Assembly (NCBI GenBank): GCA_028671895.1
Contig: CM053802.1
Location: 32,588,201-32,652,200, forward strand
Length of the DNA stretch: 64,000 nt
Direction of reading: 5' to 3'
From: Oenanthe sinensis
Taxonomy: Eukaryota > Streptophyta > Magnoliopsida > Apiales > Apiaceae
Every line of letters starts with the position of its first letter. The first letter of the stretch is position 1. The notes beneath the pieces are model-generated. The model ran no database searches, was not told the DNA's origin, and saw only the letters and a program-made list of their open reading frames with translations. The translations under genes and the position numbers were made by a program. Of this stretch, positions 24,131-33,411 are shown piece after piece.

Positions 24131-25502
24131 ATGGTTCTTCTATAGGAGTATATCCCAGAGAATAAACTTGTTCAAGCATTTGTACCTTTCTGTCATGCTT
24201 TTTCCTATTGGGGCACTCGTTCGCATAGTGTCCTTCTTCATTACAGATCCAACACCTGCAATTTTTCTTGCCTTTTGGGCAAAACTTTTGTTTTTCGTTA
24301 GAGAATTTCTTAAAAGTTCTCTTTTTAACGTATTTTCCTGGTTTAAAAGGTTTCCTTTTCTTTGTAAACCTATATCTCTTCGTATGTTTATAAGATTTCT
24401 TTTTATAATTCTTTTTGTAGGAAGACTTCCTACATCCATACTCAAATGGTCTTTCAACAATCCTGTCGCAACATTGCTTACTGAAGGATTTTAATTGCTT
24501 CTGCTTTCTTGCGAGATCACAGACTTTAGCAATTTCTTCTTTGACTATCCTTTGAGCGTAGGCTAAGCTATATTCTGCCGGGCCTGTTGCTTCTAGGTTA
24601 AATCTTTCTAAGGCTTTTAATCCTACCAAGGGGATCTTTAAAAGATAATCCTTGACATATTTCACATATTCTGTTTGATCATTTAATTGATAAAGATATT
24701 TTTCATAATCTCCATAAAATTGATCAACAAAACATATGTCGCAAAGCTGCATGTTGGTGAGCATGGTTTTTGCATTAATTTTTATCCTTAATAACTCTTG
24801 AAGTTTATTAGAGGACTGATTTATGCCTAAAAACATAGTGTATATTGCATCTAAAATGTTTTCGAAGGCTGTAACTGGACTCATAGTTGGTTCCCAATTA
24901 GTGTTCTTAATAAAAGAATTAATAACACCTAAAGTCTTATGTTCAACTAGAAGCAAAACAGTGCTTTGGTCATCATAAGCTTCTTTGTTAGTCTGAATAA
25001 TCAAACTAATTTCCTTAGCCCATATATCTATGAGTTCTTTCCTATTTGACTTATTGTCAATGTTTAGGATGTTATTACCAAATATATTAGTAGTCTCTTT
25101 ACTAGGATTGAAGGGATAGAAATTTCCTTTTCTTTTCCTATTTTCTTCAGGTTTTGACGTTTCTCCTTTTTCTCTTTTAAGAGGAGTTGCGTCCTGATTG
25201 GTAGTTCTGAGATTTTCTATTTCTTCATTCTCTGAACTGTCCATATCTGTATTATCTTGGAATTCTTCTTGTTCTTCTGAACTGAATTCTTCAATAGTAT
25301 TTAGAAAGTCATAATCTTTGATTCCAAAAAGGGATCTTAGATCTTTATTGTCTTTTATTTCCTGGTTGGCTATAGATTCATCATCTATTTCCATTAATCT
25401 AATTGCTTGTTCGAGGACCTCAAAGTTGTCGTCGTTAACTTGCAATTCTCCTTCTTTTAGATTACCCCAGAAGATATCTTCTACGATTCTTAGGTAATTC
25501 AT
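24030..25502 (-). CDS. Gene IV, capsid protein precursor, copy 1
   Basis: 490-codon intact frame with the caulimovirus coat-protein layout: very acidic N-terminal region, central capsid core, Lys/Arg-rich stretch (KKNYKKKSYKHTKRYRFTKK), then a CCHC zinc knuckle (CWICNEEGHYANEC, about residues 417-430) and a Ser/acidic tail ending SRSESD. It builds the icosahedral virion and binds RNA. It begins in an ATGA overlap with the gene III stop and overlaps gene V at its end. Confidence 0.93.
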   Translation of the reverse strand: MNYLRIVEDIFWGNLKEGELQVNDDNFEVLEQAIRLMEIDDESIANQEIKDNKDLRSLFGIKDYDFLNTIEEFSSEEQEEFQDNTDMDSSENEEIENLRTTNQDATPLKREKGETSKPEENRKRKGNFYPFNPSKETTNIFGNNILNIDNKSNRKELIDIWAKEISLIIQTNKEAYDDQSTVLLLVEHKTLGVINSFIKNTNWEPTMSPVTAFENILDAIYTMFLGINQSSNKLQELLRIKINAKTMLTNMQLCDICFVDQFYGDYEKYLYQLNDQTEYVKYVKDYLLKIPLVGLKALERFNLEATGPAEYSLAYAQRIVKEEIAKVCDLARKQKQLKSFSKQCCDRIVERPFEYGCRKSSYKKNYKKKSYKHTKRYRFTKKRKPFKPGKYVKKRTFKKFSNEKQKFCPKGKKNCRCWICNEEGHYANECPNRKKHDRKVQMLEQVYSLGYTPIEEPYEDTEEVYSIEEIDPGPEESDSNDSSFSRSESD

Positions 25503-25852
25503 GTTGATTTTTTGTCAACACCAAAAGGCCAGGTCAGGCTACCAAGGTTTTTCCCTGTTCCTAATTCTTCGTTTCCAACATTGTCGTTTGGATAACTATA
25601 TTTTCTTATCTTAGAGGTTTCCTCTGTTAGGTCAATTTCTTTGTGCTGTCTTCTGTTGAGAGCATAAAGAATTTCCTTATTACACGGGCAATCCTGAATT
25701 GCTAATTTTAATTCAGTGATTATCTTTGCCGCTGCAGCTTCAATGTTATTGGTAACATTTTCCGCTTGCTGAGTCTTAAGCAACTCAAGAATTTCTCTTA
25801 TTTGTGGCTTAATGTTCGTTTCAAATTCCTCTAGTAAATCTTTAAGACTCAT
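25499..25852 (-). CDS. Gene III, virion-associated protein, copy 1
   Basis: 117-codon intact frame, matching the position and size of the caulimovirus virion-associated protein, which binds capsids and cooperates in aphid transmission and movement. The N-terminal third has a heptad pattern that could form an oligomeric coiled coil. The C-terminus (GSLTWPFG) would be the capsid-facing end. It is coupled by 4-nt ATGA overlaps to genes II and IV. The protein is identical in copies 1, 2 and 4. Confidence 0.88.
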   Translation of the reverse strand: MSLKDLLEEFETNIKPQIREILELLKTQQAENVTNNIEAAAAKIITELKLAIQDCPCNKEILYALNRRQHKEIDLTEETSKIRKYSYPNDNVGNEELGTGKNLGSLTWPFGVDKKST

Positions 25853-26358
25853 CCTAAAATTTTCTTGAGGTAATCTTCTATTTCATTAAGCTTTAACTTA
25901 AGAGCTTCATTTTCACACTTATGATTCCTAAGTTGTGAGATCTGTCCTTCTAATCCTTCGATCTTAGTATTTTGCTTGATTAGAAGCTTTTTAATATCCC
26001 TTAGAATTTCTATTTCTAGGTCACTCCCCTTTTTAACGAAGGAATAGTATCTGTTATGGATACTAGGTGATTTAGAGAGTTTTTCACTCGGGTCTTTACT
26101 AAGCCCAAAAAATGACAGTAGGTTGTAAATTCCTAACAGGCATCTTCCTGAAATCTGATTAATATTATTGGTAGATGAAACAATAGTGTTTAAACTATTA
26201 CTCCCTTTTACGCCACTAAAGACGTAATTTCTAGGTTCTAGGTCTACTCCTTCATTTAATTTCTTAAATTCCAGAACCTTTCCTTTTTTATAAATGTGTG
26301 GGTACATTTTTGTGGGATTATCTATAATAACCTCTATAGAAGATCCAGTTTTTGACAT
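25849..26358 (-). CDS. Gene II, aphid transmission factor homologue, copy 1
   Basis: 169-codon intact frame. It has the family signature: an early HIYKKG segment, YVFSGVKGS, then GRCLLGIYNLLSFFGLSKDP and a C-terminal coiled coil (about residues 110-169, ending KKILG). In caulimoviruses this protein bridges virions and the aphid stylet. Its N-terminus overlaps gene I by 25 nt and its stop overlaps the gene III start. Having this gene supports genus Caulimovirus over petu-, cavemo- or badnavirus types. Confidence 0.92.
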   Translation of the reverse strand: MSKTGSSIEVIIDNPTKMYPHIYKKGKVLEFKKLNEGVDLEPRNYVFSGVKGSNSLNTIVSSTNNINQISGRCLLGIYNLLSFFGLSKDPSEKLSKSPSIHNRYYSFVKKGSDLEIEILRDIKKLLIKQNTKIEGLEGQISQLRNHKCENEALKLKLNEIEDYLKKILG

Positions 26359-27276
26359 AAGTCATCCACTCTCCTGGAGACACTATGAAGTAATTTTTCC
26401 TGAGAAGATTCACCAACCTCTAAGGTGTTTCTTCTGAAACTCTTTCTAGGCTTCTGTCCTAGTATGGGTTTATTCTTTGCAATGTCTATTGCCCAAGAGT
26501 TATCTAGTGGACTAATTTCTGAGAATTGCTTCTCTTCTATCGATCCTATTTCTGAGAATACATCGTCTAATTCGATATATTCATTCTTCCTATAGTCTAT
26601 GCTATGATGACTATTGGTTAAGGCGTAGGCAACAACATAGGTTATGCTAAATACCTTATCTCCTGTATTCATCAGATCATGTCTTTCAAAGTCATGGACA
26701 AAAGATAATATCTGATCTATGTTTCTTGTATCTAAGCTAAATCCAAATTTAGGATAGATAGTGAACATAAATTTTTGATAAGCAAGATTGCCTCTAGCTG
26801 CTCCTAGAATACAGTCTCTTCGGTCGTTGATTCTATTGTCTATTAAAGCCATTTTAATAGGAGAATCTATACCTTCCTGAAATTCTGCTTTGAGCAGAAT
26901 TTTTATAGCTCCTAAGTGAACTACGCTAAGGGTAGATCTTATCTTAGAGTCTATTTTCAACAGATTTTTGTTTATCTCTTCCTTAGTGATTAAGGGTAAG
27001 TAAACTAATCCTGTAGTATCTTTTATATCTACGTGCATTTCCTTGGTAGAGATATAATAAAAGATATTATTTTTTTCTTTTAAATCGATTTAACATAGAT
27101 ATGTTAAATATTTTTTCTTTCTTTAGATCAAGTTTGCTATTTTTAATTTTAGAGAGAATCTCCCTATTAACTAAAAAGCTGGCCTGAAATCCTTTGTCAC
27201 TCTCTAGAAACTCTATTTCTAGATTGTTTTTGTCTTGAATCTCTTCGAGAGTTTCTTCTTCCTTTAAAAAACTCAT
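26334..27276 (-). pseudogene. Gene I, movement protein, copy 1 (frameshift)
   Basis: Homologue of the 30K-superfamily cell-to-cell movement protein, intact as 313 codons in copy 4. Here a T run of seven (27071-27077; six A in the sense of copy 4) adds one base. Translation stops after 69 codons, and the rest continues in another frame from about 27060. The core around GNLAYQKFMF and the C-terminal region are retained. A homopolymer slip can be a true mutation or a sequencing error. Confidence 0.88.
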
Positions 27277-27542
27277 TGATTTTCTGAGTCTATAAAACTC
27301 TTAATATGAATTTTTAAAGAGTCAATTTCTTGACTATTTCTTACGTAGAACTTACCTTGTTGTTCATACAGCATTTCTAGACTTTTATAGATTTCTATAA
27401 GACGGTCTAATTTATTTCTTTCTAAATCTAAACAAGCTAGATCTCGAATTCTAGAGATGAAATCTTCATCTCCTAATTGGATGGTGTTTCCATTTTCTAT
27501 TAGATTCCACGGGAGCCTAGATGTAGGGTTATAGCTAATCAT
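27273..27542 (-). CDS. Gene VII, small leader protein, copy 1
   Basis: 89-codon frame from ATG at 27542; the reading frame is open 9 nt further upstream but only with TTG codons. It sits just upstream of the movement protein and shares an ATGA overlap with it, as gene VII does in caulimoviruses. It is rich in charged and Leu/Ile residues. Its function is not established in the family and it is often dispensable. Confidence 0.75.
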   Translation of the reverse strand: MISYNPTSRLPWNLIENGNTIQLGDEDFISRIRDLACLDLERNKLDRLIEIYKSLEMLYEQQGKFYVRNSQEIDSLKIHIKSFIDSENQ

Positions 27543-27787
27543 AATCAACAATTGATTTTAAAAGATTTGTATAATATGAATTTATGAAACGGAATCTTAA
27601 GCAAATATGTACCAAAATCAAGCTTATAAACAAATTAATACTTCTTTCAAGATTTCGACAAACCTGATTGATGTAAGCAATGTTTTCTTCAAGAGTGCGA
27701 CTAGCTCTTCCTAAACGGCCACCTGCCTAACGGATCTGCATACCATCGACTTACCTCCTCCAGAATAAAAACATGGCTCTGATACCA
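27543..27787 (-). promoter_or_regulatory. Viral leader and PBS, copy 1 upstream end
   Basis: Non-coding leader between the PBS (CATGGCTCTGATACCA at 27772-27787 on the plus strand) and gene VII. It matches the copy 3/4 leader (38985-39229). The PBS-proximal 155 bp is the same sequence that ends copy 1 at the satellite border. Confidence 0.85.
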
Positions 27788-28327
27788 ATACGAATACGCA
27801 ATAAGTTCCGATAAAGAATTAATTTGCAGGTATGCGTCAGGTAGCTTGTTATAAAAGGCTAAGTTATTTTTGTAAGAAGGACATCGTTTTTCCAGCAGCA
27901 TAGCTAAGAAATTCTTAAAGATTTACTAGAGGAATTTGAAACGAACCTTAAGCCACAAATAAGAGAAATTCTTGAGTTGCTTAAGACTCAGCAAGCGGAA
28001 AATGTTACCAATAACATTGAAGCTGCAGCGGCAAAGATAATCACTGAATTAAAATTAGCAATTCAAGGACTAAGGGTCTTGCATTATTAAAGTAGAAGAT
28101 GCCTTATGCTTTACATAAAGTAGATGCTCTTTGTCTTCTGCTTTTGCTTTTCATAAAGCTGCCGTCTGCTTTTGCTTTTCATAAAGTAGATGCTTCTGCT
28201 TTTTCTAAAGTAGATGCTTCTTGCTTTTCTTTGTTAGTGGCGGGACCACAGATTTGGCATTTTCCTTCTATACCAAATTTCTTTAGCTCCTTCATCTTCT
28301 TCTGACAAAAAGACTCGCTGTGCTTTC
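27788..28327. other. Scrambled mosaic of viral fragments
   Basis: Short pieces from distant parts of the viral genome joined in mixed orientation. They are: PBS flank to about 27798 (minus); gene V RNase H piece 27802-27847 (plus); promoter/TATA piece 27849-27915 (plus); gene III piece 27913-28065 (plus); and long intergenic region with the gene VI 3' end 28063-28327 (minus). The next piece is gene V of copy 2. Shared bases of about 3 bp occur at joins (TCT at 27913, TCA at 28063), as in end joining or template switching. Confidence 0.88.
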
Positions 28328-29563
28328 CATGTGTCTTTGAAAGATGGATGGAGCCTGTTTGAGTCCAAATGGAACGACGATCCATTGATAATGTCCTTGA
28401 GGACATGTGAATGCTGTCAATAGCTGTGATTCTTCGTCTAGCAGTACCTGCCAAAAACCTGATTTACAGTCTAAAGAACTAAACATTTTCTTACCTCGGA
28501 TAAGGGTGAGGAGTTCATCCTTATTGGGTAAATTATGGCTATCTCCTATTGTGGCTTCATTAACTGCCTTATAGTTGACTACCATTCTTTTCTTTCCTCT
28601 TCTCTTCTCTGCTTCATTTTCAACAAGGAAGGCTGGAGACATGTGAGGTGATTTGCTAGGTATGATAATCTTCATATCTAGAAGCTCTTGAATCTGTTTG
28701 CCAAATTCTTCTCGATCTAACGGACTGTATTTCATTGGTTTTACCTTGATTACAGTTTTAGGATCTCTGAGCTTGATCGTTGCTTTCATCCATTTCTTGG
28801 TCTTTGTTGGATCCAATGGATTTTCTGAGTAGACTGAATCTAATAATCTTTCGATTATCGCTTTTCTTTCTGTTTCAAGAATCAAATTATTACAAGCATC
28901 TTTTAATTCTCTAAATTTTTTAATACTATCCTTCCCCTTCTGAAAAAGAAATATTTTATTAGGGCTAATGTTGATAGCATCCGGTTGTCTGATTTTTGAA
29001 TTTTTCTTCATTGATTCAAGAAATCCTGTAACTCCAACTCTACGAGCTGTTGTTATCTTTCTGATATATACTTCTTGTCCTGCAAGTATTAGTATAATCA
29101 TTTTTGTATATTGGATAAATGGTTCATATAATTGACAAAAATTATTACCAATTATAAAATCTATTCCGGATTCTTGCTGATAAACAGTAGGAATATGAAA
29201 TATTTCACCTGCTATCAATATATTAAGGTTTTTACATACCTTGTTGATTGTAATGGTACTTCCATTAGCGATCTTTACCTGTATAGGTCTTTCCGCGTTA
29301 ACCCAATGTTCTGGCGGTATTACAAATTTACTTGCAATGCAGAGGCTGGCACCTGTATCTACATAACAATGTAATTCTATTTGTTTATATCCTGCAAATT
29401 TTAATTTTCCTAAGATATAAATAGAGTTTGGATTAGTGATGTTGGTCATCACTACTTCTTCTTCAATCAGATTCTGATCTTGAGGAAGACGAATCATTAG
29501 AATCTGACTCTTCTGGTCCGGGGTCAATTTCTTCAATCGAGTATACTTCTTCCGTATCCTCAT
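28328..29563 (-). pseudogene. Gene V fragment, copy 2 (3' truncated)
   Basis: About the first 412 codons of the replicase, with the protease motif DTGAS intact and the RT N-terminal half up to IFQRHM, just before the YVDD motif. It then runs into an out-of-frame piece of gene VI and stops at 28292. RT catalytic residues and RNase H are absent. Confidence 0.9.
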
Positions 29564-30935
29564 ATGGTTCTTCTATAGGAGTATATCCCAGAGAATAAAC
29601 TTGTTCAAGCATTTGTACCTTTCTGTCATGCTTTTTCCTATTGGGGCACTCGTTCGCATAGTGTCCTTCTTCATTACAGATCCAACACCTGCAATTTTTC
29701 TTGCCTTTTGGGCAAAACTTTTGTTTTTCGTTAGAGAATTTCTTAAAAGTTCTCTTTTTAACGTATTTTCCTGGTTTAAAAGGTTTCCTTTTCTTTGTAA
29801 ACCTATATCTCTTCGTATGTTTATAAGATTTCTTTTTATAATTCTTTTTGTAGGAAGACTTCCTACATCCATACTCAAATGGTCTTTCAACAATCCTGTC
29901 GCAACATTGCTTACTGAAGGATTTTAATTGCTTCTGCTTTCTTGCGAGATCACAGACTTTAGCAATTTCTTCTTTGACTATCCTTTGAGCGTAGGCTAAG
30001 CTATATTCTGCCGGGCCTGTTGCTTCTAGGTTAAATCTTTCTAAGGCTTTTAATCCTACCAAGGGGATCTTTAAAAGATAATCCTTGACATATTTCACAT
30101 ATTCTGTTTGATCATTTAATTGATAAAGATATTTTTCATAATCTCCATAAAATTGATCAACAAAACATATGTCGCAAAGCTGCATGTTGGTGAGCATGGT
30201 TTTTGCATTAATTTTTATCCTTAATAACTCTTGAAGTTTATTAGAGGACTGATTTATGCCTAAAAACATAGTGTATATTGCATCTAAAATGTTTTCGAAG
30301 GCTGTAACTGGACTCATAGTTGGTTCCCAATTAGTGTTCTTAATAAAAGAATTAATAACACCTAAAGTCTTATGTTCAACTAGAAGCAAAACAGTGCTTT
30401 GGTCATCATAAGCTTCTTTGTTAGTCTGAATAATCAAACTAATTTCCTTAGCCCATATATCTATGAGTTCTTTCCTATTTGACTTATTGTCAATGTTTAG
30501 GATGTTATTACCAAATATATTAGTAGTCTCTTTACTAGGATTGAAGGGATAGAAATTTCCTTTTCTTTTCCTATTTTCTTCACGTTTTGACGTTTCTCCT
30601 TTTTCTCTTTTAAGAGGAGTTGCGTCCTGATTGGTAGTTCTGAGATTTTCTATTTCTTCATTCTCTGAACTGTCCATATCTGTATTATCTTGGAATTCTT
30701 CTTGTTCTTCTGAACTGAATTCTTCAATAGTATTTAGAAAGTCATAATCTTTGATTCCAAAAAGGGATCTTAGATCTTTATTGTCTTTTATTTCCTGGTT
30801 GGCTATAGATTCATCATCTATTTCCATTAATCTAATTGCTTGTTCGAGGACCTCAAAGTTGTCGTCGTTAACTTGCAATTCTCCTTCTTTTAGATTATCC
30901 CAGAAGATATCTTCTACGATTCTTAGGTAATTCAT
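29463..30935 (-). CDS. Gene IV, capsid protein precursor, copy 2
   Basis: 490-codon open frame, nearly identical to copy 1. Visible differences include G to D near residue 13, P to R at about residue 117 and F to S in the Ser-rich tail. The zinc knuckle and basic region are intact. ATGA coupling with gene III is retained. Confidence 0.92.
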   Translation of the reverse strand: MNYLRIVEDIFWDNLKEGELQVNDDNFEVLEQAIRLMEIDDESIANQEIKDNKDLRSLFGIKDYDFLNTIEEFSSEEQEEFQDNTDMDSSENEEIENLRTTNQDATPLKREKGETSKREENRKRKGNFYPFNPSKETTNIFGNNILNIDNKSNRKELIDIWAKEISLIIQTNKEAYDDQSTVLLLVEHKTLGVINSFIKNTNWEPTMSPVTAFENILDAIYTMFLGINQSSNKLQELLRIKINAKTMLTNMQLCDICFVDQFYGDYEKYLYQLNDQTEYVKYVKDYLLKIPLVGLKALERFNLEATGPAEYSLAYAQRIVKEEIAKVCDLARKQKQLKSFSKQCCDRIVERPFEYGCRKSSYKKNYKKKSYKHTKRYRFTKKRKPFKPGKYVKKRTFKKFSNEKQKFCPKGKKNCRCWICNEEGHYANECPNRKKHDRKVQMLEQVYSLGYTPIEEPYEDTEEVYSIEEIDPGPEESDSNDSSSSRSESD

Positions 30936-31285
30936 GTTGATTTTTTGTCAACACCAAAAGGCCAGGTCAGGCTACCAAGGTTTTTCCCTGTTCCTAATTC
31001 TTCGTTTCCAACATTGTCGTTTGGATAACTATATTTTCTTATCTTAGAGGTTTCCTCTGTTAGGTCAATTTCTTTGTGCTGTCTTCTGTTGAGAGCATAA
31101 AGAATTTCCTTATTACACGGGCAATCCTGAATTGCTAATTTTAATTCAGTGATTATCTTTGCCGCTGCAGCTTCAATGTTATTGGTAACATTTTCCGCTT
31201 GCTGAGTCTTAAGCAACTCAAGAATTTCTCTTATTTGTGGCTTAATGTTCGTTTCAAATTCCTCTAGTAAATCTTTAAGACTCAT
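30932..31285 (-). CDS. Gene III, virion-associated protein, copy 2
   Basis: 117-codon open frame, identical at protein level to copy 1. It lies between genes II and IV with 4-nt overlaps on both sides. Confidence 0.87.
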   Translation of the reverse strand: MSLKDLLEEFETNIKPQIREILELLKTQQAENVTNNIEAAAAKIITELKLAIQDCPCNKEILYALNRRQHKEIDLTEETSKIRKYSYPNDNVGNEELGTGKNLGSLTWPFGVDKKST

Positions 31286-31791
31286 CCTAAAATTTTCTTG
31301 AGGTATTCTTCTATTTCATTAAGCTTTAACTTAAGAGCTTCATTATCACACTTATGATTCCTAAGTTGTGAGATTTGTCCTTCTAATCCTTCGATCTTAG
31401 TATTTTGTTTGATTAGAAGCTTTTTAATATCCCTTAGGATTTCTATTTCTAGGTCACACCCCTTTTTAACAAAGGAATAGTATCTATTATGGATACTAGG
31501 TGATTTAGAGAGTTTTTCACTCGGGTCTTTACTAAGCCCAAAAAATGACAGTAGGTTGTAAATTCCTAACAGGCATCGTCCTGAAATCTGATTAAGATTA
31601 TTGGTAGATGAAACAATAGTGTTTAAACTATTACTTCCTTTTACGCCACTAAAGACGTAATTTCTAGGTTCTAGGTCTACTCTTTCATTTAATTTCTTAA
31701 ATTCCAGAACCTTTCCTTTTTTATAAATGTGTGGGTACATTTTTGTGGGATTATCTATAATAACCTCTATACAAGATCCAGTTTTTGACAT
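31282..31791 (-). CDS. Gene II, aphid transmission factor homologue, copy 2
   Basis: 169-codon open frame. It differs from copy 1 by a few substitutions, two of them to Cys (GSCIEV near the start and KKGCDLE before the coiled coil). The family motifs are present. Confidence 0.9.
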   Translation of the reverse strand: MSKTGSCIEVIIDNPTKMYPHIYKKGKVLEFKKLNERVDLEPRNYVFSGVKGSNSLNTIVSSTNNLNQISGRCLLGIYNLLSFFGLSKDPSEKLSKSPSIHNRYYSFVKKGCDLEIEILRDIKKLLIKQNTKIEGLEGQISQLRNHKCDNEALKLKLNEIEEYLKKILG

Positions 31792-32102
31792 AAGTCATCC
31801 ACTCTCCTGGAGACACTATGGAGTAATTTTTCCTGAGAAGATTCACCAACCTCTAAGGTGTTTCTTCTGAAACTCTTTCTAGGCTTCTGTCCTAGTATGG
31901 GTTTATTCTTTGCAATGTCTATTGCCCAAGAGTTATCTAGTGGACTAATTTCTGAGAAATGCTTCTCTTCTATCGATCCTATTTCTGAGAATACATCGTC
32001 TAATTCGATATATTCATTCTTCCTATAGTCTATGCTATGATGACTATTGGTTAAGGAGTAGGCAACAACATAGGTTATGCTAAATACCTTATCTCCTGTA
32101 TT
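31767..32102 (-). pseudogene. Gene I 3' fragment, copy 2
   Basis: The last 110 or so codons of the movement protein, cut at the codons NTGDKV by the head-to-head junction. The codon created just before them is a TAG, so there is no start and no product. Confidence 0.88.
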
Positions 32103-32103
32103 C

Positions 32104-32576
32104 TAGGAGCAGCTAGAGGCAATCTTGCTTATCAAAAATTTATGTTCACTATCTATCCTAAATTTGGATTTAGCTTAGATACAAGAAACATAGATCAGAT
32201 ATTATCTTTTGTCCATGACTTTGAAAGACATGATCTGATGAATACAGGAGATAAGGTATTTAGCATAACCTATGTTGTTGCCTACGCCTTAACCAATAGT
32301 CATCATAGCATAGACTATAGGAAGAATGAATATATCGAATTAGACGATGTATTCTCAGAAATAGGATCGATAGAAGAGAAGCAATTCTCAGAAATTAGTC
32401 CACTAGATAACTCTTGGGCAATAGACATTGCAAAGAATAAACCCATACTAGGACAGAAGCCTAGAAAGAGTTTCAGAAGAAACACCTTAGAGGTTGGTGA
32501 ATCTTCTCAGGAAAAATTACTCCATAGTGTCTCCAGGAGAGTGGATGACTTATGTCAAAAACTGGATCTTCTATAG
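32104..32576 (+). pseudogene. Gene I 3' fragment, copy 3
   Basis: Movement-protein sequence beginning at the ILGAARGN region (residue 156 of the intact copy) and running to the normal stop. It lacks the first half. The first in-frame ATG is at 32142. 32096-32103 (CTGTATTC) is common to both partners of the inversion junction. Confidence 0.9.
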
Positions 32577-33061
32577 AGGTTATTATAGATAATCCCACAA
32601 AAATGTACCCACACATTTATAAAAAAGGAAAGGTTCTGGAATTTAAGAAATTAAATGAAGGAGTAGACCTAGAACCTAGAAATTACGTCTTTAGTGGCGT
32701 AAAAGGAAGTAATAGTTTAAACACTATTGTTTCATCTACCAATAATCTTAATCAGATTTCAGGACGATGCCTGTTAGGAATTTACAACCTACTGTCACTT
32801 TTTGGGCTTAGTAAAGACCCGAGTGAAAAACTCTCTAAATCACCTAGTATCCATAACAGATACTATTCCTTTGTTAAAAATGGGAGTGACCTAGAAATAG
32901 AAATCCTAAGGGATATTAAAAAGCTTCTAATCAAACAAAATACTATGATCGAAGGATTAGAAGGACAAATCTCACAACTTAGGAATCATAAGTGTGATAA
33001 TGAAGCTCTTAAGTTAAAGCTTAATGAAATAGAAGAATACCTCAAGAAAATTTTAGGATGA
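32552..33061 (+). CDS. Gene II, aphid transmission factor homologue, copy 3
   Basis: 169-codon open frame with the YVFS, GRCLLGI and GLSKDPSE signatures and the C-terminal coiled coil. Copy-specific changes include SLFG for SFFG, KNGS for KKGS and TMIE for TEIE. It overlaps gene I by 25 nt and gene III by 4 nt. Confidence 0.9.
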   Translation: MSKTGSSIEVIIDNPTKMYPHIYKKGKVLEFKKLNEGVDLEPRNYVFSGVKGSNSLNTIVSSTNNLNQISGRCLLGIYNLLSLFGLSKDPSEKLSKSPSIHNRYYSFVKNGSDLEIEILRDIKKLLIKQNTMIEGLEGQISQLRNHKCDNEALKLKLNEIEEYLKKILG

Positions 33062-33411
33062 GTCTTAAAGATTTACTAGAGGAATTTGAAACGAACATTA
33101 AGCCACAAATAAGAGAAATTCTTGAGTTGCTTAAGACTCAGCAAGCGGAAAATGTTACCAATAACATTGAAGCTGCAGCGGCAAAGATAATCACTGAATT
33201 AAAATTAGCAATTCAGGATTGCCCGTGTAATAAGGAAATTCTTTATGCTCTCAACAGAAGACATCACAAAGAAATTGACCTAACAGAGGAAACCTCTAAG
33301 ATAAGAAAATATAGTTATCCAAACGACAATGTTGGAAACGAAGAATTAGGAACAGGGAAAAACCTTGGTAGCCTGACCTGGCCTTTTGGTGTTGACAAAA
33401 AATCAACATGA
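33058..33411 (+). CDS. Gene III, virion-associated protein, copy 3
   Basis: 117-codon open frame. The only visible protein change from the other copies is Q to H in NRRHHKEID. It is joined to its neighbours by ATGA overlaps. Confidence 0.87.
   Translation: MSLKDLLEEFETNIKPQIREILELLKTQQAENVTNNIEAAAAKIITELKLAIQDCPCNKEILYALNRRHHKEIDLTEETSKIRKYSYPNDNVGNEELGTGKNLGSLTWPFGVDKKST

Larger units (their letters stand above)
19757..27798 (-). mobile_element. Endogenous caulimovirus, copy 1 (full genome, minus)
   Basis: One complete caulimovirus-type genome in reverse orientation: leader, VII, I, II, III, IV, V, VI, long intergenic region, then PBS and leader again. A stretch of about 155 bp from the PBS into the leader is present at both ends (19757-19911 and 27634-27787), so the insert is slightly longer than one circle. 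PBS-to-PBS distance is 7,876 bp. The left end abuts satellite and the right end passes into rearranged viral fragments. Lesions are a frameshift in I, a changed protease active site in V, a nonsense codon in VI and loss of the VI promoter TATA. Assignment to genus Caulimovirus rests on gene order and the presence of genes II, III and VI. Confidence 0.9.
28328..32102 (-). mobile_element. Endogenous caulimovirus, copy 2 (partial, minus)
   Basis: Reverse-oriented partial genome running from the 3' part of gene I through II, III and IV to the middle of gene V. It is truncated at both ends: at 28328 (RT domain, joined to a gene VI fragment) and at 32102 (gene I, joined head-to-head to copy 3). It forms the left arm of the large inverted repeat. 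Confidence 0.92.

Noticed and set aside
24140..24494. 106- and 108-codon alternative frames within gene IV, present in all four viral copies
   Set aside because: They overlap the Lys-rich region of the capsid gene in other frames. Their conservation follows from the near-identity of the copies.
28179..28454. 91-codon chimeric frame joining gene VI and antisense-frame gene V sequence
   Set aside because: It is created by the mosaic junction at 28327; the two halves are in unrelated frames.
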